Shown here piece after piece: positions 55,000 through 63,406 of a stretch of DNA of 64,000 bases (positions are counted from its first letter, which is position 1; each line of letters starts with the position of its first letter). The notes beneath the pieces were generated by a model, which was not told the DNA's origin, searched no databases, and worked only from the letters and a program-made list of their open reading frames with translations. The position numbers and the translations under genes are program-made. The DNA is taken from positions 1,120,119-1,184,118 of the forward strand of contig NZ_KB913025.1 in NCBI RefSeq assembly GCF_000384075.1, given 5' to 3'. The DNA is from Methylovulum miyakonense HT12 (lineage in GTDB: Bacteria > Pseudomonadota > Gammaproteobacteria > Methylococcales > Methylomonadaceae).

Positions 55000-55085
55000 G
55001 GAACGGGTTTGTAACCCGTTTCGTAACAATTTTAGAACATGTGCGCATGTTGAAACTTTAAGGACGAGGCTTCAAACCCCGTCCT
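55000..55085. repeat. Paired GACGGGG-type hairpins
   Basis: Two hairpins (GAACGGGTTTGTAACCCGTT and AGGACGAGGCTTCAAACCCC with its partner) lie either side of a short spacer with AACATGTGCGCATGTT. They match the palindrome at 13269-13293. They fill most of the gap between the DUF2380 and PEP-CTERM genes. Confidence 0.75.
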
Positions 55086-55212
55086 GCTAAGGAAAACCAA
55101 TATAAATTCAATTTTAATTTTCACCCTAATACGCTATCATCAAAAATCAGCTTCGTTTTAATTATTAACAATTTGACTCTAATTTATTAAAGGTTTGGGG
55201 GGATTATTCTAA

Positions 55213-55875
55213 ATGAATACAAAAAAACGCATATTAACTAGCCTAGGATTTTTACTGTTAGTAACATCAGCTTCGGTAAGTGCCACCTTAATCACTAATG
55301 GCGATTTCTCAACAGGCGACCTAAGCGGGTGGACAACGTTCACTACTACTGCAAATGGCACAATTGGCTCTCCCACAGTTACTTCCTTTGATGTTACAGG
55401 AAGCGGCGCATCCAATGCAGCCCGCTTTCAAGTTGGTCAAAATTCTTTTGTTTCAGGAGCGGAAGAAGGTGGCGGTATTTTCCAAAACTTCTCCAGTACA
55501 ACCGGAACATTTAGCGGTGCTTTCGATATCTCGGTGCAAGACTTTTTTACAGGAGGCAATAACCACGCAGGGACTTTTAGCGTATTGTTGGACAACGTAC
55601 TTTTAAATAGCATTAATCTTGGTTCTATCAGTTCAAGTGCAATACTTCGTAATTCATTGGCATTCAGTACAGCGATAACCGCAGGCACACATGAATTTAA
55701 AATTCTCATGACCCGCCATTTTACTATCGGCGCGGGAACCACACCTTACCAATACCTCGATAACATTGTTGCGGACGTGTCAGGATCAAGCTCGGTTCCT
55801 GAACCAAGCGAATTGGCCCTGTTTGCCATTGGCATGGGCGCATTTCGGTTAGCTTCCCGTCGGACGAGAAATTAA
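55213..55875 (+). CDS. PEP-CTERM sorting domain-containing exported protein
   Basis: The 220-residue protein has a Sec signal peptide (MNTKKRILTSLGFLLLVTSASVSA), a beta-rich middle (NGDFSTGDLSGWTTF start typical of carbohydrate-binding or surface PEP-CTERM proteins), and a C-terminal sorting tail VPEPSELALFAIGMGAF followed by basic residues (RLASRRTRN). Exosortase cuts such tails and passes the protein to the outside, often for exopolysaccharide matrix. It is on the opposite strand to the nir genes around it and has its own start signals. No exosortase gene is in the window. Confidence 0.88.
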   Translation: MNTKKRILTSLGFLLLVTSASVSATLITNGDFSTGDLSGWTTFTTTANGTIGSPTVTSFDVTGSGASNAARFQVGQNSFVSGAEEGGGIFQNFSSTTGTFSGAFDISVQDFFTGGNNHAGTFSVLLDNVLLNSINLGSISSSAILRNSLAFSTAITAGTHEFKILMTRHFTIGAGTTPYQYLDNIVADVSGSSSVPEPSELALFAIGMGAFRLASRRTRN

Positions 55876-55972
55876 TAAGTTCTTTTCATCATTTCCACGC
55901 CCCAGCATGGAAATGACAGTAAACATTTTCAACGCCTCAGCTCGTAGGCTGAGGTTCGTACCTCACCCCAGC

Positions 55973-56287
55973 CTACCGATTCCGCAAAACCCCAACCAAC
56001 CAAACCACCTCATCCCGATTCATAAACGGTTTCCAGGGCGGCATTGCCGTGCCTTTCCGCCCTTCCAAAATCGTCGTCACCAATAATTCGTCCGGTTTTC
56101 CGGCGAGTTTTTCTGGCAATAACGCTGGCCCCATGCCGCCTTGCAAGGTTAGGCCATGACAAGCTCCGCAATCATTTTTAAGCAGGTTATGCAGTTCCGT
56201 TTGCCGTGCAGAGGTTGGTTCTGCCTGGCTGGCATGGATAAAGCTTGTAGCAATTAAGCAGCCTGTTAACAGCAATTTTTTTATCAT
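55973..56287 (-). CDS. nirC: Small c-type cytochrome, NirC-like (cytochrome c55x)
   Basis: The 104-residue protein has a signal peptide (MIKKLLLTGCLIATSFIHASQA) and one heme c site NDCGACHG (Cys40, Cys43, His44), with GPALLPEKLAGKP and TAMPPWK supplying the likely axial Met region. Size, position in the cluster and the TAMPPW pattern fit NirC, which is linked to heme d1 maturation of the nitrite reductase. A REP-like repeat separates it from the upstream cytochrome gene. Confidence 0.8.
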   Translation of the reverse strand: MIKKLLLTGCLIATSFIHASQAEPTSARQTELHNLLKNDCGACHGLTLQGGMGPALLPEKLAGKPDELLVTTILEGRKGTAMPPWKPFMNRDEVVWLVGVLRNR

Positions 56288-56392
56288 GATTTTTTTGGTG
56301 ATAGTCGAAACCTGACGGTTGTATGACGATTGCCCGCCCTTTACCCACAGGGGCTATTCAGTCAATGATTTTTTGTTGGGTCAATAAACCGT

Positions 56393-56473
56393 GTAGGGGC
56401 GGACGGTTGTCCGCCTTTTTTAGGGTCCGTACCGAAACCCGACGCCATCAGGCGAGCAACCGCTCGCCCCTAC
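56393..56473. repeat. REP-like palindrome (GTAGGGGCGGACGG type)
   Basis: Left arm GTAGGGGCGGACGGTTGTCC and right arm GGCGAGCAACCGCTCGCCCC with CTAC end form an imperfect hairpin related to the element at 51232-51309. It lies between the two cytochrome genes of the nir cluster. Confidence 0.8.
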
Positions 56474-56535
56474 GCAAATAATACCAACCATTCATATTGA
56501 CTGAGGACTCGTTAGGACGCGCAGTCTTTGCGGTG

Positions 56536-56838
56536 TTACGGTTTCAACTTGGCATAATACGCCGCGACATTGGCTATATCGTCATCGGTCAATGAACCTG
56601 CAATGGAGTTCATGATGTCAGATTTTCGGGTTTTGTCGCGGTATTGCTCTAGCGCAGTTTTCAGGTAATCGGCATCGCGTCCGGCTAGGGTAGGGAATAC
56701 CGAATCGTTGGATGGGGTGCGGATGCCGTGGCATTGTGAACACACTGCCGCCGCCCGTGCTTGTCCGGCGTAGATGCTGGTGGCGTGGGCGGTGTGTGCC
56801 ACTAAGCTTAGCACTGCTAAAAGTAGCCAGCGGTTCAT
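56536..56838 (-). CDS. Single-heme c-type cytochrome coupled to the cd1 gene
   Basis: The 100-residue protein has a signal peptide (MNRWLLLAVLSLVAHTAHA) and one heme c site AAVCSQCHG (Cys33, Cys36, His37), then DSVFPTLAGRDADYLKTALEQYRDKTRKSDIM typical of class I cytochrome c4/c553-like domains with a methionine ligand. Its start overlaps the stop of the cytochrome cd1 gene (ATGA), so it is the likely electron donor for that enzyme, by analogy with NirM. Confidence 0.85.
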   Translation of the reverse strand: MNRWLLLAVLSLVAHTAHATSIYAGQARAAAVCSQCHGIRTPSNDSVFPTLAGRDADYLKTALEQYRDKTRKSDIMNSIAGSLTDDDIANVAAYYAKLKP

Positions 56839-58439
56839 TTTTTTGCTCCTGGCAAGCCACCGTCACGCGCCGCCAAATCATCAGGCGACAGGCCACGGGT
56901 CATGTAGCGGACGCGACCGTGCGAGAAAATTCCCGCTGGGCTTTCCATGCCGACCGAAGCGACTTTTTCCAAGCTGGTGGAATCGTAAACCACGACTTCA
57001 TCGCCGTTGTAGCCCGCGCTGACGTACAGGAACTTACCATCCGCACTGTATTCAGGGAAGTACGCGTGGCCGCCAACATCGAGGGTTTTGACGACTTCCA
57101 AGGTTTTCTTGTCAATCAATTGGATAGTGCGGGCGCGGCGGTCTTTGCTGATGATGTCCACGGCGACATACGGCGCGTTGGCGTGGGCGGCGGGCGATTC
57201 GGTGCCGCCAGCGACGGGCACTTGTTTAACGACTTCCATTTTGTCCAAATCCCAAACACTGACGACGGTTTTGTCGCAATCGCCAAAGTTGGTGCCAAAA
57301 CCTAAAGTACGCCCATCAACAACAACCGCTGAACCACCGCCAACGTGTGGCACACAGCCCGCTTCGAGTTTTTTGATGATTTTGCGTTCTTTCAAATCAA
57401 TGGCGGCGACGATGCTGTCATCGTAAGACGCGATCATCAGTTTTTGTCCGCCATGTGTCAAAAACGCGTCGTGCAAATGGCGACCCACGTCGGTGATACG
57501 GGTGACAGGGAAGCCCTCAGTCAAATCCACCACCCAGACTTGTCCGGCGTTTTCCAGCGCAATGGCGAAAATGTCGGCGAACGGCGTGCCGATAATCATG
57601 CCGGAATCAGACGAGACTTGTTTGCCGTCAGGGTCTATGCCTTCGAGTTCAAAAGTTTTTAATGGCTCTAAGGTGTCGGCGTTCAGGATGACGGCGTTGT
57701 GCGGCACGAAGGAGCCCGCCATGATGTATTTGCCGTCGCGTGATACGCCCATGCCAGGGCCATTCCAGCCCGTTTTGATGCTGCGGACGGCTTGCATGGA
57801 GTATAAATCGACTTTAAAAATTTCCGCCGTGTCGGTTTTGACGTAAGCCCAACGTGGGTTAGCGGGGTTGTAGTCGATGATGTGCGCGGCAGTTCCGGTT
57901 GGCACTTCGCCAATTTTTTGGTGGGTTTTGCTGTTGATAAAAATCGCCCGTGAGCCTTCACCGCGCCCGTATTTGCCGCGGGCTGCCACGCCGATCACGT
58001 CATCCATGTTGTCGATGGCGTAAGCGGGCTTTTCCGGCAGTTTGCTTTCGTCGCTCACGTAGACTTTTAACGATGCTTTCATATCGTCAATGGTGAACGG
58101 CGGATTAGGCAATTTGGGTGTGCTTTGCAAGTGCTTGATGACCCCGCGAATCTCGTCGTCGGTGAGTTTGCCGTAGAACGGAGGCATTAAGGTGTCGAAA
58201 CTGCCCGCCATGACGATGGTACGCAATGCGGTGGGGCTGCGGCCTTTCAAGGTATCGGCGTTCAGCGCGGGGGCCAGGTAACCGCCGTGGTCGGAGCCGT
58301 GGCAACTGGCGCAATTGTCTTCGTATAGTTGGTGCGGATTGAATGCCGCTTCATTGGCGGCAGCGCTTAAAGGCAATAAGACCGCAGTAATTGCGGCTAA
58401 CAAGGTCAAACGTGTATAGGCGGTCGGTGTTTTCATCAT
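56835..58439 (-). CDS. nirS: Cytochrome cd1 family protein: nitrite reductase NirS or NirN-type dehydrogenase
   Basis: The 534-residue periplasmic protein has a signal peptide, a heme c domain (NCASCHG, Cys43-Cys46-His47) and an eight-bladed heme d1 propeller. The two d1-pocket histidines are kept: HLHDAF and VPHVGGG, matching the FLHDGG and TPHPGRG sites of NirS. Other traits lean towards NirN/NirF: no extended tail before heme c, GGYLAPALNADTL and DTLMPPF in the c domain, and the C-terminal SPAGIFSHGRVR rather than TPTGKFNVYN. Position as first nir gene and length (NirS about 540, NirN about 490) favour NirS. GGAG precedes the tandem ATGs. It is coupled to the cytochrome gene downstream. 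Confidence 0.8.
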   Translation of the reverse strand: MMKTPTAYTRLTLLAAITAVLLPLSAAANEAAFNPHQLYEDNCASCHGSDHGGYLAPALNADTLKGRSPTALRTIVMAGSFDTLMPPFYGKLTDDEIRGVIKHLQSTPKLPNPPFTIDDMKASLKVYVSDESKLPEKPAYAIDNMDDVIGVAARGKYGRGEGSRAIFINSKTHQKIGEVPTGTAAHIIDYNPANPRWAYVKTDTAEIFKVDLYSMQAVRSIKTGWNGPGMGVSRDGKYIMAGSFVPHNAVILNADTLEPLKTFELEGIDPDGKQVSSDSGMIIGTPFADIFAIALENAGQVWVVDLTEGFPVTRITDVGRHLHDAFLTHGGQKLMIASYDDSIVAAIDLKERKIIKKLEAGCVPHVGGGSAVVVDGRTLGFGTNFGDCDKTVVSVWDLDKMEVVKQVPVAGGTESPAAHANAPYVAVDIISKDRRARTIQLIDKKTLEVVKTLDVGGHAYFPEYSADGKFLYVSAGYNGDEVVVYDSTSLEKVASVGMESPAGIFSHGRVRYMTRGLSPDDLAARDGGLPGAKK

Positions 58440-58551
58440 CAAGAACTCCAGTTGGTATCGGGTCAATACTAAATAACTTTCACCCAAAGCTCAAGCGTTA
58501 TCATGAGTTATTTGGCAGTTTAGGGAAAATCAATCTTGGTTGTGCAGATAG

Positions 58552-58613
58552 CTTAAAAACGACGAAGGGCACAAAGTTTACGGGTTTATCGGCCCATAAA
58601 CTTTGCGCCCTTC
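58552..58613 (-). terminator. Terminator of hps-phi
   Basis: Read leftward, the 21-base arms starting GAAGGGCGCAAAGTTTA and ending TTTGTGCCCTTC form a long stem with an eight-base loop, followed by GTCGTTTTTAAG. It lies 44 bp past the hps-phi stop and before the cd1 gene on the same strand, so the nir transcript probably starts after it. Confidence 0.8.
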
Positions 58614-58656
58614 ATCATTGGCTTTGCTAAGCCATTGAAAAATAGACTGACACTAT

Positions 58657-59832
58657 TTATTCAAGGTTTGCATGCCGGTAACGCATTTCTTCTTCGGCGA
58701 TACCTTTTTCGTGGATCAGTTGCGAAATATAGGATTCCAAGAAGAACAAAGTGGACAGTTCAAACACCGTACCCATCGGCATCCCTTGGACTTTAGCGTA
58801 TTGCTCAGGGACACCGATTTGGAACACGTCATCCGCCATATCGCCAATGGTTGAACTGGCTTTGGTGGTGATCAACAAAATATCGGCGCGAAGTTCAACG
58901 GCGCGTTTGGTGAAGGCGATCAATTGCTCGGTTTCGCCGGAACCGGAGATGATGATCAGCAAGTCGCCACGCTTGATGCTGGGCGTGACGATTTCGCCGA
59001 CCACGCTGACGGTGTAGCCGCTATGCATCAGGCGCATCGCGAAGAATTTGGCGATTAAGCCAGAGCGACCCGCGCCAGATAAGAAAATGCGCTTGGCTTT
59101 GTCCAAAATGCGGGTCAATCTTACGGCGTTGGCCTGGTCAGTCGCGCTAAGCACTGAACCAATTTTATTGATGACCATTTGTTGATGGGTGGATTTGCCA
59201 TCGGCGATGTCGCGGATTTGCTTCGCCGCTTCGGCGGGTGAGGCCGCACCGTAAATTGCCGCACCAACGACGATAATGTCCGCGCCCGCTTCCACCACTT
59301 GTTTGACGGTGGATTGTTTGATGCCACCGGCGACGGAAACCCTCACTTTCAGGCCTAAGCTGGCAATGGCTTGCAGGTCTTCAAACGGCGTTTGTCCGGC
59401 CGCTTGCGCATCCAATCCGGTATGGACACCGATGATGTTTGCGCCCAATTCTGCGGCGGCTTTGGCACAGGCGAGTTTGTCCGGGACGTTGATCAGGTCG
59501 ATTTGTGCTTCGGCACGGTGGGCTTTGGCCGCGTTGATGACCCCGGCGATGGTCGCCATGCCGGATACGCCCAAAACGGTACAAATGTCGGCTCCGGCGG
59601 CATAAAACGGCGTGGCTTCATATTCGCCCGCGTCCATGGTTTTTAAGTCCACCAAAATCAGTTTGTCAGGAAATTTGGCACGTAGGGCTTTCAGCAATTC
59701 CACGCCGTTATGCTTGATGCAGGGGGTGCCAATTTCGAAAATGTCGATATACGGCGCCGTCTGCTCGGCAAGGCTGAGGGTTTGGTCAAAATCCAGCGAA
59801 TCCAATGCCAGTTGTATTAAGGGTCTAGCCAT
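58657..59832 (-). CDS. hps-phi: Fused 3-hexulose-6-phosphate synthase / 6-phospho-3-hexuloisomerase
   Basis: This bifunctional enzyme condenses formaldehyde with ribulose 5-phosphate and isomerises the product to fructose 6-phosphate, the first steps of the ribulose monophosphate pathway. Residues 1 to about 210 are the HPS barrel (MARPLIQLALDSLDFDQTL, VDLKTMDAGEYEA, GVHTGLDAQA). Residues about 220-391 are the SIS-fold PHI (FLSGAGRSGLIAKFFAMRLMHSG, ISGSGETEQLIAFTKRA). Both parts look complete. The start has a strong AGAGGAG site and an AT-rich upstream with repeated TATAAT. It is the main evidence that the host grows on one-carbon compounds. Confidence 0.97.
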   Translation of the reverse strand: MARPLIQLALDSLDFDQTLSLAEQTAPYIDIFEIGTPCIKHNGVELLKALRAKFPDKLILVDLKTMDAGEYEATPFYAAGADICTVLGVSGMATIAGVINAAKAHRAEAQIDLINVPDKLACAKAAAELGANIIGVHTGLDAQAAGQTPFEDLQAIASLGLKVRVSVAGGIKQSTVKQVVEAGADIIVVGAAIYGAASPAEAAKQIRDIADGKSTHQQMVINKIGSVLSATDQANAVRLTRILDKAKRIFLSGAGRSGLIAKFFAMRLMHSGYTVSVVGEIVTPSIKRGDLLIIISGSGETEQLIAFTKRAVELRADILLITTKASSTIGDMADDVFQIGVPEQYAKVQGMPMGTVFELSTLFFLESYISQLIHEKGIAEEEMRYRHANLE

Positions 59833-59871
59833 GAGTGTTACTCCTCTTTTAATTATAATTATATAGCCACG

Positions 59872-60117
59872 TCAATATAGAACCACTAAGGGCGCGAAGT
59901 TCAGGACGGTCAAAAAATAAAACGCCATGTCTGACGGTTTTATAAACCAACCACGGCCAAAGCATCGGCTTTCATGGGTATGGCGTTTAAACAGCATGCG
60001 TTTTAAAGTGGGCGAACTGTAAAACAGGACTGTGTAGATGTCAATTTTCCTGAGTTTGTGCCGTATCCAGCGTTTTTCCACGCGCTGGCAAACTTCCCCA
60101 AATTTAAATTCGTGCAC
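59872..60117 (-). CDS. Possible small protein downstream of thyA
   Basis: The 81-codon frame starts at a GTG three bases after the thyA stop and reads MHEFKFGEVCQRVEKRWIRHKL. It is basic, rich in aromatic residues, and has a mildly hydrophobic C terminus (MAFYFLTVLNFAPLVVL). I do not recognise a family. The coupling position favours translation, but there is no clear ribosome binding site and the composition is odd, so it may be chance. Confidence 0.3.
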   Translation of the reverse strand: MHEFKFGEVCQRVEKRWIRHKLRKIDIYTVLFYSSPTLKRMLFKRHTHESRCFGRGWFIKPSDMAFYFLTVLNFAPLVVLY

Positions 60118-60120
60118 CCG

Positions 60121-60954
60121 CTATACCGAAATTGCCGCCTTAATGGGCTCGTGGGATTGGTAACCGCGTATTTCAAAATCGTCATAGCCATAGGCAAACA
60201 GGGATTCGGGCCGGCGTTTCAGCATTAATTCCGGCATCCTGAAGGGTGTGCGGGCCAGCTGTAATTTAGCCTGTTCCAAATGGTTCAGGTACAAATGCAC
60301 GTCACCGCCAGTCCAGACCAATTCGCCAACCTGCAAATCAGCCTGTTGCGCCACCATGTGCGTCAATAGTGCGTAACTGGCGATATTAAATGGCAACCCT
60401 AAAAACGTGTCGCAGCTCCGTTGGTAAAGCTGGCACGACAACTTGCCATCCGCGACATAAAACTGGAAAAAAGCATGGCAAGGGGCTAGGGCCATTTTGC
60501 CCTGCGCGACGTTTTCTTGTGGGCTGACGCGTTCATCCGGCAACTCCGCCACATTCCAGGCGGAAACAATCATACGGCGGCTGTTGGGCGTGGCTTTAAG
60601 CTGCGCCATCACCTGGCTGATCTGGTCGATGGACTCGCCCGAAGGCGTAGGCCAGGAACGCCATTGCTTGCCATACACCGGCCCCAAATCCCCCCGCCTA
60701 TCAGCCCATTCATCCCAAATCGAGACCTTATGCCCCTGCAAATAGGCGATATTGGTATCGCCTTTTAGGAACCACAATAATTCATGGATAACTGATTTTA
60801 AATGGATTTTTTTGGTCGTCACCAAAGGGAAGCCCTCCCCCAAATTAAAACGCAGCTGATGACCAAAGATGGACAAGGTCCCGGTCCCGGTCCTGTCGCC
60901 TTTTTGATGGCCTTCGGCCAGGATTTTGTCGAGCAATTCGAGGTACTGTTGCAT
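60121..60954 (-). CDS. thyA: Thymidylate synthase ThyA
   Basis: ThyA methylates dUMP to dTMP using methylenetetrahydrofolate. The 277-residue protein has the folate/dUMP site [18 protein letters not shown], the catalytic Cys159 in [13 protein letters not shown], the [22 protein letters not shown] stretch and [12 protein letters not shown]. It is slightly longer than E. coli ThyA (264) but ends normally. It is on the same strand as hps-phi, 288 bp upstream of it. Confidence 0.98.
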   Translation of the reverse strand: MQQYLELLDKILAEGHQKGDRTGTGTLSIFGHQLRFNLGEGFPLVTTKKIHLKSVIHELLWFLKGDTNIAYLQGHKVSIWDEWADRRGDLGPVYGKQWRSWPTPSGESIDQISQVMAQLKATPNSRRMIVSAWNVAELPDERVSPQENVAQGKMALAPCHAFFQFYVADGKLSCQLYQRSCDTFLGLPFNIASYALLTHMVAQQADLQVGELVWTGGDVHLYLNHLEQAKLQLARTPFRMPELMLKRRPESLFAYGYDDFEIRGYQSHEPIKAAISV

Positions 60955-61124
60955 GTGATTTTTCTATCCCGTATCAAGCTTACTGTCTGTTGGCAAAACT
61001 GCGCACAGCATACGTTGATTCAACGCAGAAGCGCAATTCCCCGCCACACAGGGAGCAAGGAAACCGTGCGTCAACGGGCAACGCCATTTGCCATGCGGAA
61101 CTCGCTGACCACACAATGCCACAA

Positions 61125-62114
61125 TCACAAATACTGGCCCAAAAACGCCGGGATACGCTGTTCCAACCAGTAACGCGGCTTAAACAACCCCTGCTGGGCG
61201 ACAAACCCGACATGCCCTCCCCCACGGGTGATTTCCAGCCGGACGTGGCCGGACAATTCGTCTACAGCGGGCAGCACCGCCGGGGTCATGAACGGGTCAT
61301 CGTCGGCCTGGATCACCAAAGTCGGGACTTTGATGTGTTGCAGGAATTGCCGCGAGCTGGAACGTTGGTAATAATCGTGGACATCCTTAAAACCATGCAG
61401 CCCGGCAACGACAACGTCATCGTATTGCCAGAACGAGCTAATTTTTGAGCAATCGCCTAACTGCCTGATTTTTTCAGCTTCGGCGTGATGCCCGTTACGC
61501 TCCAGATGCGCTAGTTTCAGGCGCATATAGGTTTTTAGCCCATCCAGTAAATTGGCGCGGTAAAGCTTGGAAAAGCCCTTGTCCAATTTGCTGGCGCACA
61601 GGTTTAACAGCAAGGGCACCGACACCGCGACCGCCGCCGACAAGGCTAAACGCCCGCCTTGTTCGCCCAGCCATTTCAACAGGACATTGCCACCCAAGGA
61701 AAAACCGATGGCCGCAAACGGTGTATTAGGTTCGCGTTGCCGTAAAGTTTCATACACAAACTGAATGTCTTCAGTTTCGCCCGAATGGTAACAACGCGCC
61801 TTGTTGTTCGGTTCTCCGCTACAACCGCGAAAATTCAGCGCCACGCTACGCCACCCTTGACGCAAAAAAACCATTTGTAGGCCTTTGATGTAACCTGAAT
61901 CAGAGCTGCCCGTTAAGCCATGCAATAAAATCACCAACGGCCCGGTGCCCGTACCGCAATGGTCAATATCCAAAAAGTCACCATCGGGTGTCGCCAAACG
62001 TTCACGCCATAATTGCGGCACAGCCGTTTTTCGGCGTAATAGGGCGGGGTATAAGGTTTGCAAATGGCCGTTACGCAACCACCAAGCGGGTTTGAAAGAA
62101 GTTTTAATCAGCAT
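61125..62114 (-). CDS. YheT-type alpha/beta hydrolase
   Basis: The 329-residue protein belongs to the YheT/AB-hydrolase group: FKPAWWLRNGHLQTLYP at the N terminus is diagnostic, the nucleophile is in GFSLGGNVLLKWLGE, and an acid and a His lie in QADDDPFMTP and RGGGHVGF. The natural substrate of YheT proteins is not known. I chose ATG 62114; the frame extends to a TTG at 62120. No ribosome binding site stands out. Confidence 0.88.
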   Translation of the reverse strand: MLIKTSFKPAWWLRNGHLQTLYPALLRRKTAVPQLWRERLATPDGDFLDIDHCGTGTGPLVILLHGLTGSSDSGYIKGLQMVFLRQGWRSVALNFRGCSGEPNNKARCYHSGETEDIQFVYETLRQREPNTPFAAIGFSLGGNVLLKWLGEQGGRLALSAAVAVSVPLLLNLCASKLDKGFSKLYRANLLDGLKTYMRLKLAHLERNGHHAEAEKIRQLGDCSKISSFWQYDDVVVAGLHGFKDVHDYYQRSSSRQFLQHIKVPTLVIQADDDPFMTPAVLPAVDELSGHVRLEITRGGGHVGFVAQQGLFKPRYWLEQRIPAFLGQYL

Positions 62115-62255
62115 GGTCAAATAGTAGGCTAAAAAGGGCCGTGTTTACAAAACAGCTGTCCACCCGCGACCCCTATTTTCCGGCAAGGGTTGCCGAGGCC
62201 GTTAGGCCACGAAGCGGATCCGGTCCACATTGAGGTAAGTTTTCAGAAACAGTTC

Positions 62256-62463
62256 CTATCCAAGTACTACCCAAAACCGATGACAGGTAGCGGGAAGGGA
62301 GGAACCCCATCCAATTAACAGGTTATGCCCGAAACTGCCCAATAAAGGCAACGGGGTCGATTCAATACCGCGGGCGACCACGGTGTTTGTGGCCAAATTC
62401 AGTACCGAGACTGAGCGCCCGACCAAGTTATTGGTATAAGCCCGGCCGCCGCCACGGGCTTAG
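62256..62463 (-). pseudogene. Fragment of a YVTN beta-propeller-like protein
   Basis: Read leftward, the frame between two stops gives ARGGGRAYTNNLVGRSVSVL then NLATNTVVARGIESTP, close to the repeat unit of YVTN/cytochrome-peroxidase-linked propellers (aYVTNxxSxSVSVxDxATxxVV). A TAA precedes it and a TAG ends it after unrelated sequence; no start codon with a ribosome binding site is present. It appears to be a gene relic. Confidence 0.4.
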
Positions 62464-62640
62464 TTTCGCAGAACAGGCACTGTTTCACCCAAATCCGCCA
62501 TCCTAACAGCCCTAATTAACAACCTGCGACAATATGTCACATTTTTATTTGCACTATCTGTTGATATTATTAACCTAACTTTTAAAGCTCTTAGAGCTTA
62601 ATTGGCTGAAAGTTGCGTTATATCCTTCCTAATACTCTTA

Positions 62641-62670
62641 AGGCGGTTTTTGCGGACCGCCTTTTTTTTT
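62641..62670 (+). terminator. Orphan rho-independent terminator
   Basis: GGCGGT and ACCGCC pair around an eight-base loop and are followed by nine T residues. It faces right, but no rightward gene lies upstream within 500 bp, and msrA is read from the other strand. It could end a small RNA that includes the hairpin at 62585-62599. Confidence 0.75.
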
Positions 62671-62687
62671 GCCCGCCGTTTTTGCAT

Positions 62688-63320
62688 TTACTCACACAAA
62701 ACCCCTAATCCGCCCAAGCCACAATAGCCTTGCGGGTCTTTGGCAAGATATTGTTGGTGGTAATCTTCGGCATAATAAAATTCGCTGGCGAGCATGATTT
62801 CGGTGGTGACCAATCCCAAACCTGCACGGCTCAACTGCGCCTGATAACGGTCTTTGGAGGCTAACGCCAAGTCCAATTGTTCTTCCGTATAAGCATAAAT
62901 GCCTGAACGGTATTGGGTGCCGATGTCATTGCCTTGGCGCATCCCTTGGGTGGGGTTGTGGGACTCCCAGAACAGCTTCAACAAATCCAGATAAAGCGTT
63001 TTTGCAGGGTCGTAAATGACTTTGACCACTTCATTATGTCCCGTAAGCCCGGTACATAGCTCATTATACGTCGGGTTCGGCGTGTAACCGCCCATATAAC
63101 CGACCGCCGTACTGAAAATATTAGGGTGTTGCCAGAATTTCCGTTCCGCCCCCCAAAAACAGCCCATGCCGAAAACGGCCTGTTGCAAATGCGCGGGAAA
63201 GGGCGGGGCAATCGGATTGCCAGTGACAAAATGCCGGTTATAAATGGGCATGGGGGTATCCCGGCCCGGCAAGGCTTCGCCAGAATCTGGCAAGCTCTGT
63301 TTTTTGTTGGAGAAAATCAT
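62688..63320 (-). CDS. msrA: Peptide-methionine (S)-S-oxide reductase MsrA
   Basis: MsrA reduces methionine S-sulfoxide in oxidised proteins. The 210-residue protein has the catalytic Cys54 in [32 protein letters not shown] and the C-terminal resolving-cysteine region ([15 protein letters not shown]). The N-terminal extension ([14 protein letters not shown]) matches that of E. coli MsrA, supporting the start at 63320. It is divergent from hslO with an 86-bp gap. Confidence 0.97.
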   Translation of the reverse strand: MIFSNKKQSLPDSGEALPGRDTPMPIYNRHFVTGNPIAPPFPAHLQQAVFGMGCFWGAERKFWQHPNIFSTAVGYMGGYTPNPTYNELCTGLTGHNEVVKVIYDPAKTLYLDLLKLFWESHNPTQGMRQGNDIGTQYRSGIYAYTEEQLDLALASKDRYQAQLSRAGLGLVTTEIMLASEFYYAEDYHQQYLAKDPQGYCGLGGLGVLCE

Positions 63321-63406
63321 AAGAACCCCATAGGGTGGCTGTGGTTTATCCCAAGATTATCAGGAATTTGCATTATAATAAAGGTTGAACCTTTTATGAG
63401 ACCGAC

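Larger units (their letters stand above)
62115..62687. other. Gap with decayed gene fragment and a rightward hairpin terminator
   Basis: This 573-bp stretch contains no intact gene. On the minus strand it carries a remnant of a YVTN-repeat-like protein (62256-62463). Its right end holds a small hairpin (AAGCTCTTAGAGCTT, 62585-62599) and a strong rightward terminator (62641-62670) with no known gene before it, which may mark a small RNA. Confidence 0.6.

Noticed and set aside
58440-58551. FNR/Dnr-type box (TTGAT-N4-ATCAA) before the cd1 gene
   Set aside because: Only partial half-sites are present; none has the right spacing.
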